DNA of 64,000 nt from Bifidobacterium cebidarum (GTDB taxonomy: Bacteria; Actinomycetota; Actinomycetes; Actinomycetales; Bifidobacteriaceae): positions 1-64,000 of the forward strand of contig NZ_WBVS01000010.1 in assembly GCF_009193305.1 (NCBI RefSeq). Direction: 5' to 3'. Positions 1 to 9,487 of this stretch are shown piece by piece; the stretch's first letter is position 1, and every line of letters starts with the position of its first letter. The position numbers and the translations under genes were made by a program. Below the pieces are notes generated by a model, which made no database searches, had not been told where the DNA came from, and worked only from the letters and a program-made list of their open reading frames with translations.

Positions 1-9
1 ATTGAAGAT

Positions 10-126
10 TTGCGGCGGTCATGGCCCAGGGGAGACGCCCGGTCCCATTCCGAACCCGGAAGCTAAGGCCTGGCACGGCGATGGTACTGCACCCGACAGG
101 GTGTGGGAGAGTAGCACACCGCCGCA
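10..126 (+). rRNA. rrf: 5S ribosomal RNA
   Basis: The sequence has the typical actinobacterial 5S layout. A 5' TGCGGCGGT (11-19) pairs with a 3' ACCGCCGCA (118-126), and the conserved internal block CCCATTCCGAACCCGGAAG lies between them. It is the last gene of an rRNA operon whose 16S and 23S genes must lie upstream of the window. The exact ends could be off by one or two bases. Confidence 0.96.
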
Positions 127-140
127 TCCACACTTACAAA

Positions 141-174
141 GAGCCTTCATGGAGTAATCCATGAAGGCTCTTTT
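141..174 (+). terminator. rRNA operon terminator
   Basis: A perfect 13-bp stem (141-153 with 158-170) has a GTAA loop and a TTTT tail. It stands 15 bases after the 5S gene and ends the ribosomal transcript. Confidence 0.9.
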
Positions 175-210
175 CATATGTCAACGCGTTCTTTACACTA
201 AGAGATTGCT

Positions 211-462
211 ATGCATTACTTCACACCTAAGCGCTGTGCGACCTCGAACAAAATCATGTACCACGACAAGGTACAGGCTCAGCGTGCCGCCGATCAGAGC
301 TTCATCGAGCGTGGGGCTGAGCTTTGGGTGTATCGCTGTGAATACTGCAATTGCTGGCATCTGACGCATCGCGATCCACAGCTCAGTTATCGGCATGTGC
401 CGCTCAACCAGGAATTAAAACCGCATAGTCGCAAACGCGGCTATAAGCCTCGTCGTCGCTAG
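211..462 (+). CDS. small conserved Cys-rich protein, putative zinc ribbon
   Basis: An 83-residue basic protein. It contains a C-x2-C-x-C-W-H-L-T cluster at residues 43-52, which looks like half of a zinc ribbon; the tail is rich in Arg and Lys (ends GYKPRRR). Similar small CxxC/WHLT proteins are found in actinobacteria and phages, but no function is established that I can name. The charge suggests nucleic-acid contact, which is inference. A weak AAGAGA lies upstream of the ATG. It ends 8 bases before the convergent YhgE gene. No signal peptide or membrane segment is visible. Confidence 0.7.
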   Translation: MHYFTPKRCATSNKIMYHDKVQAQRAADQSFIERGAELWVYRCEYCNCWHLTHRDPQLSYRHVPLNQELKPHSRKRGYKPRRR

Positions 463-470
463 TTGCCGCC

Positions 471-2795
471 TCACATCACCTTCGTGCTTTCCAGATTGCG
501 AATGATCCAATCATTGAGCCGAATCACCGGCTTGCGCAGCATCAGACCAAGCAACAGCGACGGAATCAGGAACAGCGCAAGCTTGATCATATCAACCCAG
601 TATTCCCAGCCGTAGGAACCAGCCATAGCCGAATGCATAGCGTCCACACCATAGGGGAACAGCAGCCAGCGTGACACCACTTGGAAGAATGGAGGCAACG
701 TCTCAATGGGGAACGTGCCGCCCGAGCCGGCCACCTGCATCACCAACAGCACCACGGCGATGGCCTTGCCGATATCCCCAAAGGAAACGGTCAGCGTATA
801 CACGATATTCGAGAACACAAGCGCAGACAGCCATCCGACCATCAGGAACTGGATTGGATGCTCGCATTGCACACCAAGATAGAACAGGTCGCCCAAGCAT
901 ACCAACGTGCCCTGTAGCAGTGCGAGGAAGCAGAAGATCATATAGCGGCCGAAATACTCATGATGTAGACGCATGCCGAATTGCCGGGCATTGCCGGGGG
1001 ATTCAGCGCGAGGCTTCTTCAGCACATCCAAAGCGGCACCCGGCCCGGCTTCGCGGCCGGCGATGACCGCCTCGCGGATGCCCACGGCCGTGCCCAGCGG
1101 CAAGTCATTGCCAAGGCCGAGAATTTTGGCCTTCTCATGATCGGAAATGGAAACCTTCAGCATGGCCACCAAAATGATCGCGCCCACCCAAATGGACAGA
1201 ATCGTATAGAACAGTGCCATCGCCGAGCCATAGTTGGCCATCGGATACAGCGGAATGCGCTCGACCGACACCGGCGCGGACAGCATCGAAGCGATGGTGT
1301 CTGGATTTGCCGAAACCAGACCGGAGAGGTCGGTGGCGCCATCCTTGGCCAGGGAATTGAGCTTGTCCGTGAGCGCGTCCAATTTTGCCGCCGAATGCTT
1401 GAGCGCGGCTGAAGCAGTGCCCAGGGACGTGCGAATGTCCGTGATACTGCCGGATATGCCGCCGGATAGACCGGAAACGCTGTGCACGGTAGTCGTGAGC
1501 CCGTCGATGACCGTACCGGTTTGCGAGGCCACATCATCGATGGACGCGGTCAGTGAATTGAGTTGAGGCTGTAGTGTGCGCTGGTAGGTCTCGGAAGCTT
1601 GGGCAATGGATTGGCGGGCCTGATCGATTTCGTCATTGAGCCTGTTTTTCGTATCGGTGACGGAAGCGGTGCCATCAGTAATGGCGTTCGCGGCAGTGCC
1701 AAGGTCGTTGGCCGCGGTCTGCAATTTGTCTTGCGTCTGCCGGGCTTGTGCTGCCGCCTTGGTCAGCGCGTTCTTGACCGCCTGGAGGCTGCTGGAATCC
1801 GCTAATGATTGCAATGCGTCCGCATACTTGCCGAATGCGTCGGCTTGGCTTTGCACATGCGATTGCATGTCGGTCAGGGTCGCTGCCACTTGCGAGGACT
1901 GCGCATTGGCGTCCTGGAACGAGGTATCGATGCGTGTGCTTATCGAACCGTATGCCGCATCGGCTTGCTTCAATGCGGCGCTTACCCCGGTTGCCGTACC
2001 GGATAAGGCATCGCTGAGACTGCTGACGCCGGATTCGGCCTGTTTCATGGCTTTCTTGGCGGCAGCGGCGGCCGAACCGGTGGAGCCTAACAGTTGATCG
2101 GTCGATACGATGATGCCGTCCGCTGCCCCCAGCAGGCCGGAATACGAGTCGATTTGCGAGGCCGCACTATTGAGCTTGGACGACATGGCCGTCAGATGTG
2201 TGGTGGCATTGCCGACGTACTGTGCCATCTCTGGACTTTGCGCGTATTTGGCCATATTGGAGGCCATGTTCAACGCCACGCTCGACAGCGTTTTCACGAA
2301 GGTGTGGTCGATGGTGGTGGCCACGGTGCTGGCACCTTCATCCGTGATATGCGGGGCGATCGGATTGATTTTCTCGTTGAGATAGTATTCCAGCTTCGCA
2401 TGGGTGATCTTTGGTGAGAACAGTGTCATCATGTCCGCGCTGAAGCTTGTCGGGATCACCAGCGCGGCATAGTATTCGCCGGAATTCACGCCATCGATGG
2501 CTCTGCTGCGGTCCACGAACTGCCAATCCAGGTCATGATTGGCCCGAAGCGCGTTGGTCACCGTCTCGCCCACATTGATCGGCAGCGGAACAAGGTCGGA
2601 CTTGTATCCCTTATCCGTGTTGGCCACAGCCACCTTCAACGCTTTGGTATTGCCGTATGGGTTCCAGCTGGCAGCGATGTTGTACCACGCGTAGAGCGCC
2701 GGCACGATCACCAGGCCCACAGTCACCACGACTGCGATCACATTGCGTGTGGCTTGGCGCAGATCGCGGGTGAAGAGCCTCCAAATCAGTTTCAT
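471..2795 (-). CDS. YhgE/Pip-family membrane protein (shorter paralog)
   Basis: A 774-residue protein. One N-terminal membrane segment (about residues 18-38) is followed by the Pip signature region, with VAVANTDKGY-type sequence near residue 55. A long Ala/Ser/Gln-rich helical region (about 190-490) predicted to form coiled coil outside the membrane comes next, then about five C-terminal membrane segments. This is the architecture of the YhgE/Pip family (phage infection protein in Lactococcus; ABC-2-like membrane domain). Its start overlaps the stop of the larger paralog by four bases (ATGA), so the two are translationally coupled and probably work together, perhaps as a heteromer. The transported or secreted substrate is unknown. 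Confidence 0.88.
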   Translation of the reverse strand: MKLIWRLFTRDLRQATRNVIAVVVTVGLVIVPALYAWYNIAASWNPYGNTKALKVAVANTDKGYKSDLVPLPINVGETVTNALRANHDLDWQFVDRSRAIDGVNSGEYYAALVIPTSFSADMMTLFSPKITHAKLEYYLNEKINPIAPHITDEGASTVATTIDHTFVKTLSSVALNMASNMAKYAQSPEMAQYVGNATTHLTAMSSKLNSAASQIDSYSGLLGAADGIIVSTDQLLGSTGSAAAAAKKAMKQAESGVSSLSDALSGTATGVSAALKQADAAYGSISTRIDTSFQDANAQSSQVAATLTDMQSHVQSQADAFGKYADALQSLADSSSLQAVKNALTKAAAQARQTQDKLQTAANDLGTAANAITDGTASVTDTKNRLNDEIDQARQSIAQASETYQRTLQPQLNSLTASIDDVASQTGTVIDGLTTTVHSVSGLSGGISGSITDIRTSLGTASAALKHSAAKLDALTDKLNSLAKDGATDLSGLVSANPDTIASMLSAPVSVERIPLYPMANYGSAMALFYTILSIWVGAIILVAMLKVSISDHEKAKILGLGNDLPLGTAVGIREAVIAGREAGPGAALDVLKKPRAESPGNARQFGMRLHHEYFGRYMIFCFLALLQGTLVCLGDLFYLGVQCEHPIQFLMVGWLSALVFSNIVYTLTVSFGDIGKAIAVVLLVMQVAGSGGTFPIETLPPFFQVVSRWLLFPYGVDAMHSAMAGSYGWEYWVDMIKLALFLIPSLLLGLMLRKPVIRLNDWIIRNLESTKVM

Positions 2796-5467
2796 CGTGC
2801 GCTCCTTTCGCCATCGCGGTCAGGAGCCGAGAGAGGCGTAAGCTGCTGCGTGGTTTCGGCGAGGTCCTGATTGGAATCGGTTTGCGCATGCTTGCCGTGC
2901 TCGCGGAAACGCCGCCAGACATATCCATTCAGCATCACATCGCGGAATTCGTCGGCGCTCATCGCGCTGACGCCAATCTGCATCGCAAAGCTTTCGCGCG
3001 TGTATTCCACCACGATCAGATACGCGTCGATGAGAATGATCGACAGAATCCAGCAGGTCAGCATCGCGATTTTCGCGCGCGTGACGAACAGCAGAATCAG
3101 GAATACGAATGGCAGTATGGTGAGCAGGACCAGGCCGGCCATGATCATCAGCGGGTAACGGGCGAAGAACCGATGCGCTCGCCGAGTGATGAATGCGCGC
3201 AGTTCCTTGCTGTCCGATGCCGTGTGGAACATGGCGGTCAGACTCACATGTTCGTTGACCATGCTGTTGCGCTCGGTGATCATCAGATCCGTGTCTCCCA
3301 AGCGTCGATCGAACAATGCGTTGAGATTGATGACGTACCGGCGCACGACAATGCCGACGAACAATGCGACGGGCACATACCAGGACAGATGCATCATATC
3401 GAGCCAATAATGATTCGCATACGTGCCGGCGATCGGCCCTCGCATGGCATTGATGCCATAGGTGAACGGCAACCAGGGGTGCAGGTCGCGGAAGAACTCA
3501 GGCATCATTTCAATCGGATACAGGCCTGATGCGCCCGGAATCTGCACGATGACCAGAATCACGGCGACCGCCTTGCCGATATGGCGGAAGGCCACGGCCA
3601 GCGCATAGATGATGTTGATGTAGACGAACGAACAGAACACGCCCGCCAGCACGAAGAGCAGCGGATGTTCGCATTGGATGCCCAACACCAGATCGCCGAT
3701 GGTGGCGATGATCGCCTGCAGGAAACCGACGGCGATCAGCAGCAGCCAACGGCCAAGATACGCTTTCGTCGTGGTCAGATGTTTGATGGATTCGCGGTCC
3801 ACCTCGAGTTTGTAAATGGCGATGAGCACGAATCCGCCCACCCATAACGCCAGGTTCGTGTAGAACGGGGTCACGGCCGAACCGTAATTATCGGTTGGAT
3901 ACACCACTTTGGTCACGAGATTGACCGGCTGCCCCATGAATTTGCCGAATTCCTTGTCGTCCAGATGCAGGGTGTCCGCGATTTTGCGGTAGGCGGCGGA
4001 ACTATCCAACGCTCCGATATCCGTGCGCACGGTGCGCACATCCTCGGTAAGCTGCGTCAACGATTGCTTGGTGCCATCGATGGTGGTTTTGGTCTGGTCG
4101 ATGGTGCTGGAGAGCTGATCAAACAGGCCGTCCGCCTGATTCAGGGTGCCGGTGAGCGAGACCAGTGTGCCATCCAATGTGCCGTTCAACGCGGCGAAAT
4201 TATTCAGCGACGTGTTGAGATTCGGCATGATGGTGCCGGTCAGGGACTGCCGCGCTTGGCTTAATGCGGCAAGGCCTCCGGTGGCCGCGGTGCCCATTGC
4301 GCCGGAAAGCTGCCCGGCCGCGTCTTTGCCGGAGCCGATGAATTTCGACGCGTTGGTGTGGAAATCCTTGATTTGCGACTGCTGATGACCGATGACCCCA
4401 TCCAACGTGTTGATTTGTTGCCAGATGCGCTGCCCGAGCGGATCGGTGGTGTGTTCGTCGAGGCCGGCCTGGCGCAGCGCGTCTTTGACGTTGTCCAATG
4501 AGGTTTGTGTGCGGTCAAGCGGCGCGTTCAACGCGTTGGTGACGGAATCCACGGAATTCTGGGCGGAGTTGAACGAGCCGATGATGGTGCCGGACGCCGT
4601 GTTCACATCGACGGCCAGCCCGGAAAGCTGCGCTGAACTGGTGTCAAGCGCCCCCACCAGCGTGGTGGAAAAGGCTTGGGAACCGTTTTGCGCTTCGCCG
4701 AGCAGCGTGCCCGACTGCTGCGAGGCCTTGCGCGCGCTGGCGATGGCGCTCTTGAGGGAGGCTGCGGTCTGTGTGGCGTCGGCGATGGTGCCATCCGCCT
4801 GGTCAAGCGTGGACGCAAGATCGGTGAGCGCATGGTTGACGCCGTCGAGTGTGCTGAGCACGGTGTTCAAATCGCCGATGGTGTCCTGCTGGGTGGCGTT
4901 GGTGGCGGTGCCCAGTTCGCTGCCTGCTTTGGAAACGGCAGCTGCCACGGTATTGCCCACAGTGGTCACGAATGTGGCATTGATCTGCTCGTCGATGGTG
5001 GTGGCGCCGGTATCGGTGATTTTCGGGGCGATTGCGTTTTTCTTCTCGTTCACGTAGTAGCGCAATTGTGGACGTTTGCTGGCTCCGGTGATGGAATCGA
5101 CCAGGCTCTCGCTGAAGTCCTTGGGCAGTACGATGGCCGCATAATACTGACCGGTTTCCACACCGCGTATGGCTTCGTCCTCATTGCCGACGAAGCGCCA
5201 GCCAAGCTGATGGTTGGTCTTCAGTTTGGCCACTACCTGTTTGCCGGCATTGAGCTTGCCGACGAATTCGCTGGAGGTGCCGCGATCCTCATTGGCCACC
5301 GCCACCTGCAGATTGCCGGTGGCGGAATACGGATCCCAATTGGCCAGGATGTTGAACCAGGCATACAGTGAGGGGATGATGGCGACGCCCAATGTGACCA
5401 CGACGGCCACGGGGTTGCGCAGGATGCGCATTGCATCGCGCAGGAATATGCGCCAAACCGTCCTCAT
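2792..5467 (-). CDS. YhgE/Pip-family membrane protein (longer paralog)
   Basis: An 891-residue paralog of the downstream protein with the same plan: an N-terminal membrane helix (AVVVTLGVAIIPSLYAW), the VAVANEDRG region, a long coiled-coil ectodomain (about residues 170-500) and a polytopic C-terminal half. It differs by an extra C-terminal part of roughly 150 residues with two more membrane helices (about 775-835) and a charged cytoplasmic tail. It starts 15 bases after the nitroreductase stop and overlaps the next gene by four bases, so it sits in a leftward operon. A clear ribosome binding site is not visible before its ATG. Function of the family in bifidobacteria is not established. Confidence 0.88.
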   Translation of the reverse strand: MRTVWRIFLRDAMRILRNPVAVVVTLGVAIIPSLYAWFNILANWDPYSATGNLQVAVANEDRGTSSEFVGKLNAGKQVVAKLKTNHQLGWRFVGNEDEAIRGVETGQYYAAIVLPKDFSESLVDSITGASKRPQLRYYVNEKKNAIAPKITDTGATTIDEQINATFVTTVGNTVAAAVSKAGSELGTATNATQQDTIGDLNTVLSTLDGVNHALTDLASTLDQADGTIADATQTAASLKSAIASARKASQQSGTLLGEAQNGSQAFSTTLVGALDTSSAQLSGLAVDVNTASGTIIGSFNSAQNSVDSVTNALNAPLDRTQTSLDNVKDALRQAGLDEHTTDPLGQRIWQQINTLDGVIGHQQSQIKDFHTNASKFIGSGKDAAGQLSGAMGTAATGGLAALSQARQSLTGTIMPNLNTSLNNFAALNGTLDGTLVSLTGTLNQADGLFDQLSSTIDQTKTTIDGTKQSLTQLTEDVRTVRTDIGALDSSAAYRKIADTLHLDDKEFGKFMGQPVNLVTKVVYPTDNYGSAVTPFYTNLALWVGGFVLIAIYKLEVDRESIKHLTTTKAYLGRWLLLIAVGFLQAIIATIGDLVLGIQCEHPLLFVLAGVFCSFVYINIIYALAVAFRHIGKAVAVILVIVQIPGASGLYPIEMMPEFFRDLHPWLPFTYGINAMRGPIAGTYANHYWLDMMHLSWYVPVALFVGIVVRRYVINLNALFDRRLGDTDLMITERNSMVNEHVSLTAMFHTASDSKELRAFITRRAHRFFARYPLMIMAGLVLLTILPFVFLILLFVTRAKIAMLTCWILSIILIDAYLIVVEYTRESFAMQIGVSAMSADEFRDVMLNGYVWRRFREHGKHAQTDSNQDLAETTQQLTPLSAPDRDGERSAR

Positions 5468-5482
5468 GCGCGTTGGTTCGCT

Positions 5483-6256
5483 TTACTTATCCAGTTCGAA
5501 TCCTTGGGCGGCGGCCTTGTCGAGCAGCGTCTTATTGCTGACATCCTGACCGCTGACCGTGGCGATCTGGTCGCTGAACGCGTCTACCGGGCGATCGGTG
5601 TTCCGCAGGTCATAGTACTGATGCACTTCGGCGTCAAAATCATCGAGCGCGGTGAGGGTGTCGGCGGCTGCATCATCCGCGGGATAGGTGTTCTCGAAGA
5701 ACTGCATCTCACGCGGCATGCGAGGCTTCAGCGCCGGCTTCTGATCAGGCTTGCCGATAGCCAAGCCAAGTACCGGATATGTGTACTTCGGCAGCTTCAG
5801 CGCATCAATCACACCCGGAATATCGTTCAAAATCGAACCGAGAATCACGCAACCGAGACCCAGCGAATATGCCGCGGTCTCCATGGCATGCAATGCCAGC
5901 ACGGCATCATTCTGCGCCTGGGTATAGCGATAGCTGTATTTCAGGTGGAATTCCTCGGAATCGGGGTCGATGCCCTTGCGCTGGGCGATGCGCGCGTTGC
6001 GGTGCTCGTCGATGATGAACACATACAGCAGCGGAGCGGTGGCGATATACGGCTGATGGCCGAATTCAGCCATCTTGGCCTTGATGGCCGGATCGGTGAT
6101 GCGAAGGGCGGACCAGTCGTTCAGGAACTGGCTGGATGCGGCATGCTGGGCGACGGTTTCAAGAGTGGCGATGGTATCGGCATCGATGGCCTCATCCTTG
6201 AACTTGCGGATGGAGCGGCGGTTCAGCAGCGTTTCAATAGTGGAGTTAGTAGCCAT
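5483..6256 (-). CDS. NfsA-type FMN-dependent nitroreductase
   Basis: A 257-residue nitroreductase-fold protein. The N-terminal RRSIRKFK motif (about residues 13-20) is the typical FMN/NADPH-binding start of the NfsA/Frp group, and the GLGCVILGSI segment near residue 136 matches the flavin-binding loop region. Such enzymes reduce nitro compounds, quinones or flavins with NADPH in the cytoplasm; the natural substrate here cannot be read from sequence. It lies between a DUF4235 protein (80 bases upstream) and the YhgE pair (15 bases downstream), so it is probably co-transcribed with both. Confidence 0.88.
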   Translation of the reverse strand: MATNSTIETLLNRRSIRKFKDEAIDADTIATLETVAQHAASSQFLNDWSALRITDPAIKAKMAEFGHQPYIATAPLLYVFIIDEHRNARIAQRKGIDPDSEEFHLKYSYRYTQAQNDAVLALHAMETAAYSLGLGCVILGSILNDIPGVIDALKLPKYTYPVLGLAIGKPDQKPALKPRMPREMQFFENTYPADDAAADTLTALDDFDAEVHQYYDLRNTDRPVDAFSDQIATVSGQDVSNKTLLDKAAAQGFELDK

Positions 6257-6336
6257 ACCTGTATGTCTTGCATGACATCGCTGCAGGCAGAATGCCGGTG
6301 TTCTCAGGGCGAACTGGCCTGACCGTGCCGGGTCGG

Positions 6337-6720
6337 CTACTTATTCTTGGCTTTGCTGCGATGCCTGCGTTCGACGAACGCCTGGGATCCGCGGTCGGAC
6401 AGTTGGGAGACTACGGCGCCGAACGCCGCGGAAACAGCCGCAAAAGCCAAGCTCAGGAGCAATCCCTGTGGTGCATCGGCGGCCAGCCCTTTGCGAAGAT
6501 TGCGATGTGCCACACCGCGATTCCATACGGTTTGGAATACCCTGCCCGCAATCAGACCGGTGAGCGCCGGTACCGCCGACTTGATCACCTTGTCACCCAG
6601 GGAATCCGGATCGTTCAGCCTGCGTTCGCGTGCGGCGTTGACCGCATCATCGATATGATGCAGTCCCTCAATCATCTGATCGGCTTCGCCGGACAATGCG
6701 GAGTTCGTTTCATCGCTCAT
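6337..6720 (-). CDS. DUF4235 family small membrane protein
   Basis: A 127-residue protein. Two hydrophobic stretches (about residues 47-66 and 88-108) flank a WNRGVAHRNLRKG segment, and the tail is basic (RRHRSKAKNK). This is the pattern of the actinobacterial DUF4235 family, usually a small inner-membrane protein of unknown role. It is the first gene of the leftward block leading to the nitroreductase and YhgE genes, and is divergent from the histidine phosphatase gene 81 bases away. Confidence 0.75.
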   Translation of the reverse strand: MSDETNSALSGEADQMIEGLHHIDDAVNAARERRLNDPDSLGDKVIKSAVPALTGLIAGRVFQTVWNRGVAHRNLRKGLAADAPQGLLLSLAFAAVSAAFGAVVSQLSDRGSQAFVERRHRSKAKNK

Positions 6721-6801
6721 GACTATCAGTCTAAATCACAGAATCATAAAAGGCGTGTGGCGTGGGTGGAGTCTGAGCCTTTCGCAGACTACAGTGGAGG
6801 C

Positions 6802-7515
6802 ATGAGCGAACACAATGGAAATAGCACAGTCGCTGTTGATTCGTCTCGTGGTGGGGCAGGTTTTCTGGTATTGCTTCGCCATGGGCAGACCGTTTGGAGC
6901 GAATCCGGTCAGCATACCGGTCGTACGGACATTCCTTTGACTGAAACGGGCCGTCAACAGGCGGTTGATGCCGGCCGACGTCTGCGTGAGATCTTCCCGG
7001 CGGGATTCGCGCCGGATTGTGTGTTTTCCAGCCCGTTGAAGCGTGCGCGTCAGACGGCCGAACTGGCTGGATTCGAACACTGCGGCGTGCTGAACGGCAT
7101 TGCCGAATGGGATTATGGTCGCGCCGAGGGCCGCACCCGCCAGCAGGTGAGCAAGGCCAGCGGATTCGACTGGGACATCTGGCGTGACGGCCCGCGTTCG
7201 CTGAGTACCGATCTGGAGGGCGACTGGGTGGAGACGTTGCCCTCCGGCGAGAAGGTGCCTGTGCACAACGGTGAGGGTGAGACCTTGGAGGAGGCGGCCA
7301 CCCGAGCGAAAGGCGCCATCGATGAGGTGCTGCCGCTGTTGCGTTCCGGGAACAACGTGCTGCTGGTGGCGCACGCGCATATTCTGCGCATCCTGACCTC
7401 GCAATGGCTGGGCGTGGACCCGCACTTCGCGCGTCTGCTGCGCCTCGACACCGCTCATTATTCGATTTTGAGCGTCTACAAGGGCGACCATGTGATTGAA
7501 CGGTGGAATGCCTGA
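6802..7515 (+). CDS. histidine phosphatase family protein
   Basis: A 237-residue phosphoglycerate-mutase-like protein. The catalytic RHG motif is at about residues 26-28 (LLRHGQT), SSPLKRARQTAE is the second conserved block, and the late VAHAHILR carries the second catalytic His. Family members dephosphorylate sugar phosphates, phosphonucleotides or phosphoproteins; specificity cannot be assigned. The frame is open further upstream, but the ATG at 6802 follows GGAGG (6796-6800) and gives a normal family N-terminus. The spacing of one base is unusually short, so the true start is not certain. A terminator follows at 7609. Confidence 0.88.
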   Translation: MSEHNGNSTVAVDSSRGGAGFLVLLRHGQTVWSESGQHTGRTDIPLTETGRQQAVDAGRRLREIFPAGFAPDCVFSSPLKRARQTAELAGFEHCGVLNGIAEWDYGRAEGRTRQQVSKASGFDWDIWRDGPRSLSTDLEGDWVETLPSGEKVPVHNGEGETLEEAATRAKGAIDEVLPLLRSGNNVLLVAHAHILRILTSQWLGVDPHFARLLRLDTAHYSILSVYKGDHVIERWNA

Positions 7516-7608
7516 TTGTGTTGGCATCAGCTGGTCGCTGGCTGATGAGTCGCGGCTGTTGCATGCGCTGCGTGCATAGCGTGCTCGTAGTGTAGGAGTG
7601 TGAGCTCG

Positions 7609-7637
7609 GAGCCCGTCGTCAAGGCGGGCTCTTGTTG
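7609..7637 (+). terminator. terminator after histidine phosphatase gene
   Basis: GAGCCCG (7609-7615) pairs with CGGGCTC (7625-7631) around a 9-base loop, followed by TTGTTG. The U-tract is imperfect. The rest of 7516-7800 holds no gene that I can support. Confidence 0.6.
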
Positions 7638-7802
7638 TATGCCCCTGTCTATGCAGAAGGAGGGCGTGGCGGGCATATGGCATGGGGGGCGGTTTGGCGA
7701 GGCTTATCGCCCGGCGAATTGCAAACGATGGCGATGGAGGCGTGAATCGTTCGTTTCTGTAGTCAGTTTTAGCTGATTTGTCTATGTTTGCGCTCCCATC
7801 TA

Positions 7803-7817
7803 TTGCGAACGCTTGCA
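7803..7817. promoter_or_regulatory. LacI-type operator before sugar-binding-protein gene
   Basis: TTGCGAACGCTTGCA is a near-palindrome of the TTGCAAACGTTTGCAA type used by LacI repressors. It resembles the site at 10862-10878 next to the LacI gene of the same cluster. A second related element, GCAAACCGTTGCA, lies at about 7934-7946. Confidence 0.6.
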
Positions 7818-7920
7818 TTACCGAGCTTTGTGGCAAACCCTTGGAAAATTAGTATTTTGTGGTAATTGGGCGATTATTTTTGTCGGTAACGTTGATTGAG
7901 GCGCGCCGGTAATGCCATCG

Positions 7921-7950
7921 TTTGCAAAAAGGGGCAAACCGTTGCACAAT
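7921..7950 (+). promoter_or_regulatory. putative promoter of sugar-binding-protein gene
   Basis: TTTGCA (7921-7926) and CACAAT (7945-7950) are separated by 18 bases, 72 bases before the start codon. The spacer overlaps the GCAAACCGTTGCA operator-like element, which fits repression by LacI. The match to consensus is only moderate. Confidence 0.4.
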
Positions 7951-8021
7951 AGTGCATGTCGATAGTTGTGAAGGTGCTGCTAACGGCATTGCCTCCAATC
8001 GGGAACCGATTGGAGGTCACG

Positions 8022-9368
8022 ATGAAAGAGAAAGGTTCGAAGATGAATCGCACTATCAAGTCTGCGGTTGCAGTGGCGGCTATTGCTGCAATGTCTCTGG
8101 GTACTCTGGCCGCCTGCGGAAGCTCCACTTCCGGCGATGACGCCAAAGGCAAGGTCTACTATCTGAACTTCAAGCCGGAGGCCGCCGATCAGTGGGTCGC
8201 CCTGGCCAAGGAATACACCAAGGAAAAGGGCGTCGAGGTCAAGGTGCAGACCGCAGCGTCCGGCACCTATGAGCAGACCCTGAAGTCTGAGATCGCCAAG
8301 ACTGAGGCTCCGACCCTGTTCCAGGTCAATGGTCCGGTTGGCTACCAGAACTGGAAGCGCTACACCGCTGATCTTTCGAACACCGACATCTACAAGGAAC
8401 TGACTAACCAGAATGTCGCCCTGAAGGATGGCGACAAGGTGGTCGGCGTGCCGTATGTGATGGAGACCTACGGCCTGATTTACAACAAGGACATCCTCAA
8501 CAAGTACTTCGCGCTGGACGGTGCCAAGGCCAAGTCCATTGACGAGATCGACAACTTCGATACGCTGAAGGCTGTGGCCGACGATATGCAGGCCCGTAAG
8601 GACGAGCTCGGCATCCAAGGTGCATTCACCTCCGCCGGCTTCGACTCCAGCTCCGACTGGCGCTTCAAGACCCACCTGGCCAACCTGCCGCTCTACTACG
8701 AGTTCCAGAAGGACAAGGTCACCGAGCAGCCGGCCACCATCAAGGGCACCTATCTGCCGAACTACAAGAAGATCTTCGACCTGTACATCACCGATTCCAC
8801 CACCGACCGCACGCAGCTGAGCGCCAAGACCGGCGATGACGCCAACTCCGAGTTCGCGCTCGGCGAGGCCGCCTTCTACCAGAACGGCACTTGGGCGTGG
8901 ACCGACCTGCAGAAGGCCGGCATGAAGGCCGAATCCGTAGGCATGATGCCGATCTACATCGGCGTCAAGGGCGAAGAGAAGCAGGGGCTCGCCACCGGTT
9001 CCGAGAACTACTGGTGCATCAACGACAAGGCTTCCGACGCCGACAAGAAGGCCACCGAGGACTTCCTCTCCTGGGTGATTACCTCCGACGCCGGCAAGAA
9101 GGCCCTCTCTCAGGACATGGGCTTCACCACCCCGTTCAAGACCTTCGATGACGTCAAGTCCGACAACCCGCTGACCGAGGCCGCCGTCGAGGATCAGAAG
9201 TCCGGCAAGACCCAGGTCTCCTGGAACTTCACGATGATGCCTTCCGAAGAGTGGAAGAACAAGGTCGGCCAGGCCCTGCTCGAGTACGCTCAGGGCACCG
9301 GCAACTGGGATGCTGTGAAGACCGCCTTCGTGGACGGTTGGGCTTCCGAGTACGCAGCCTCCCACTGA
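8022..9368 (+). CDS. sugar ABC transporter substrate-binding lipoprotein
   Basis: A 448-residue extracellular solute-binding protein of family 1. It begins with a lipoprotein signal: a basic start, a hydrophobic core and lipobox LAAC, with the modified Cys at about residue 32. The mature part carries the usual family sequence (LAKEYTKEKGVEVKVQ, APTLFQVNGP, NKDILNKYF, FYQNGTWAW). It captures a carbohydrate outside the cell for the two permeases encoded at 11139-12835. The start at 8022 is preferred because GGAGG (8012-8016) is five bases away; the frame is open further upstream. No ATPase gene is nearby, as is common in bifidobacteria where MsmK-like ATPases are shared. The sugar is unknown. 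Confidence 0.92.
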   Translation: MKEKGSKMNRTIKSAVAVAAIAAMSLGTLAACGSSTSGDDAKGKVYYLNFKPEAADQWVALAKEYTKEKGVEVKVQTAASGTYEQTLKSEIAKTEAPTLFQVNGPVGYQNWKRYTADLSNTDIYKELTNQNVALKDGDKVVGVPYVMETYGLIYNKDILNKYFALDGAKAKSIDEIDNFDTLKAVADDMQARKDELGIQGAFTSAGFDSSSDWRFKTHLANLPLYYEFQKDKVTEQPATIKGTYLPNYKKIFDLYITDSTTDRTQLSAKTGDDANSEFALGEAAFYQNGTWAWTDLQKAGMKAESVGMMPIYIGVKGEEKQGLATGSENYWCINDKASDADKKATEDFLSWVITSDAGKKALSQDMGFTTPFKTFDDVKSDNPLTEAAVEDQKSGKTQVSWNFTMMPSEEWKNKVGQALLEYAQGTGNWDAVKTAFVDGWASEYAASH

Positions 9369-9408
9369 GTCGCTCAATCCATAACTGAACATCCATAACT
9401 GAACAGGT

Positions 9409-9448
9409 GCGGCACCTGATGCTTTCCCTCCTTCGCATAGGGTGCCGC
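9409..9448 (+). terminator. hairpin after the sugar-binding-protein gene
   Basis: GCGGCACC (9409-9416) pairs with GGTGCCGC (9441-9448). Just upstream a 14-base unit (ATCCATAACTGAAC) is tandemly duplicated at 9377-9404. There is no clean U-tract, so it may be an RNA-stabilising hairpin rather than a terminator. Confidence 0.45.
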
Positions 9449-9487
9449 GCCATTCTCTTACTCCACTTCATGTGTCTCCTTCTCCTT

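Noticed and set aside
7980..9392. 470-codon open frame antisense to the first sugar-binding-protein gene
   Set aside because: It mirrors codon bias of the sense gene (Leu/Val/Gly-rich, no motif) and has no independent support.
9377..9404. Tandem ATCCATAACTGAAC duplication as a regulatory element
   Set aside because: Only two copies, plus a single partial match at 42818; in 64 kb such a match is within chance expectation.
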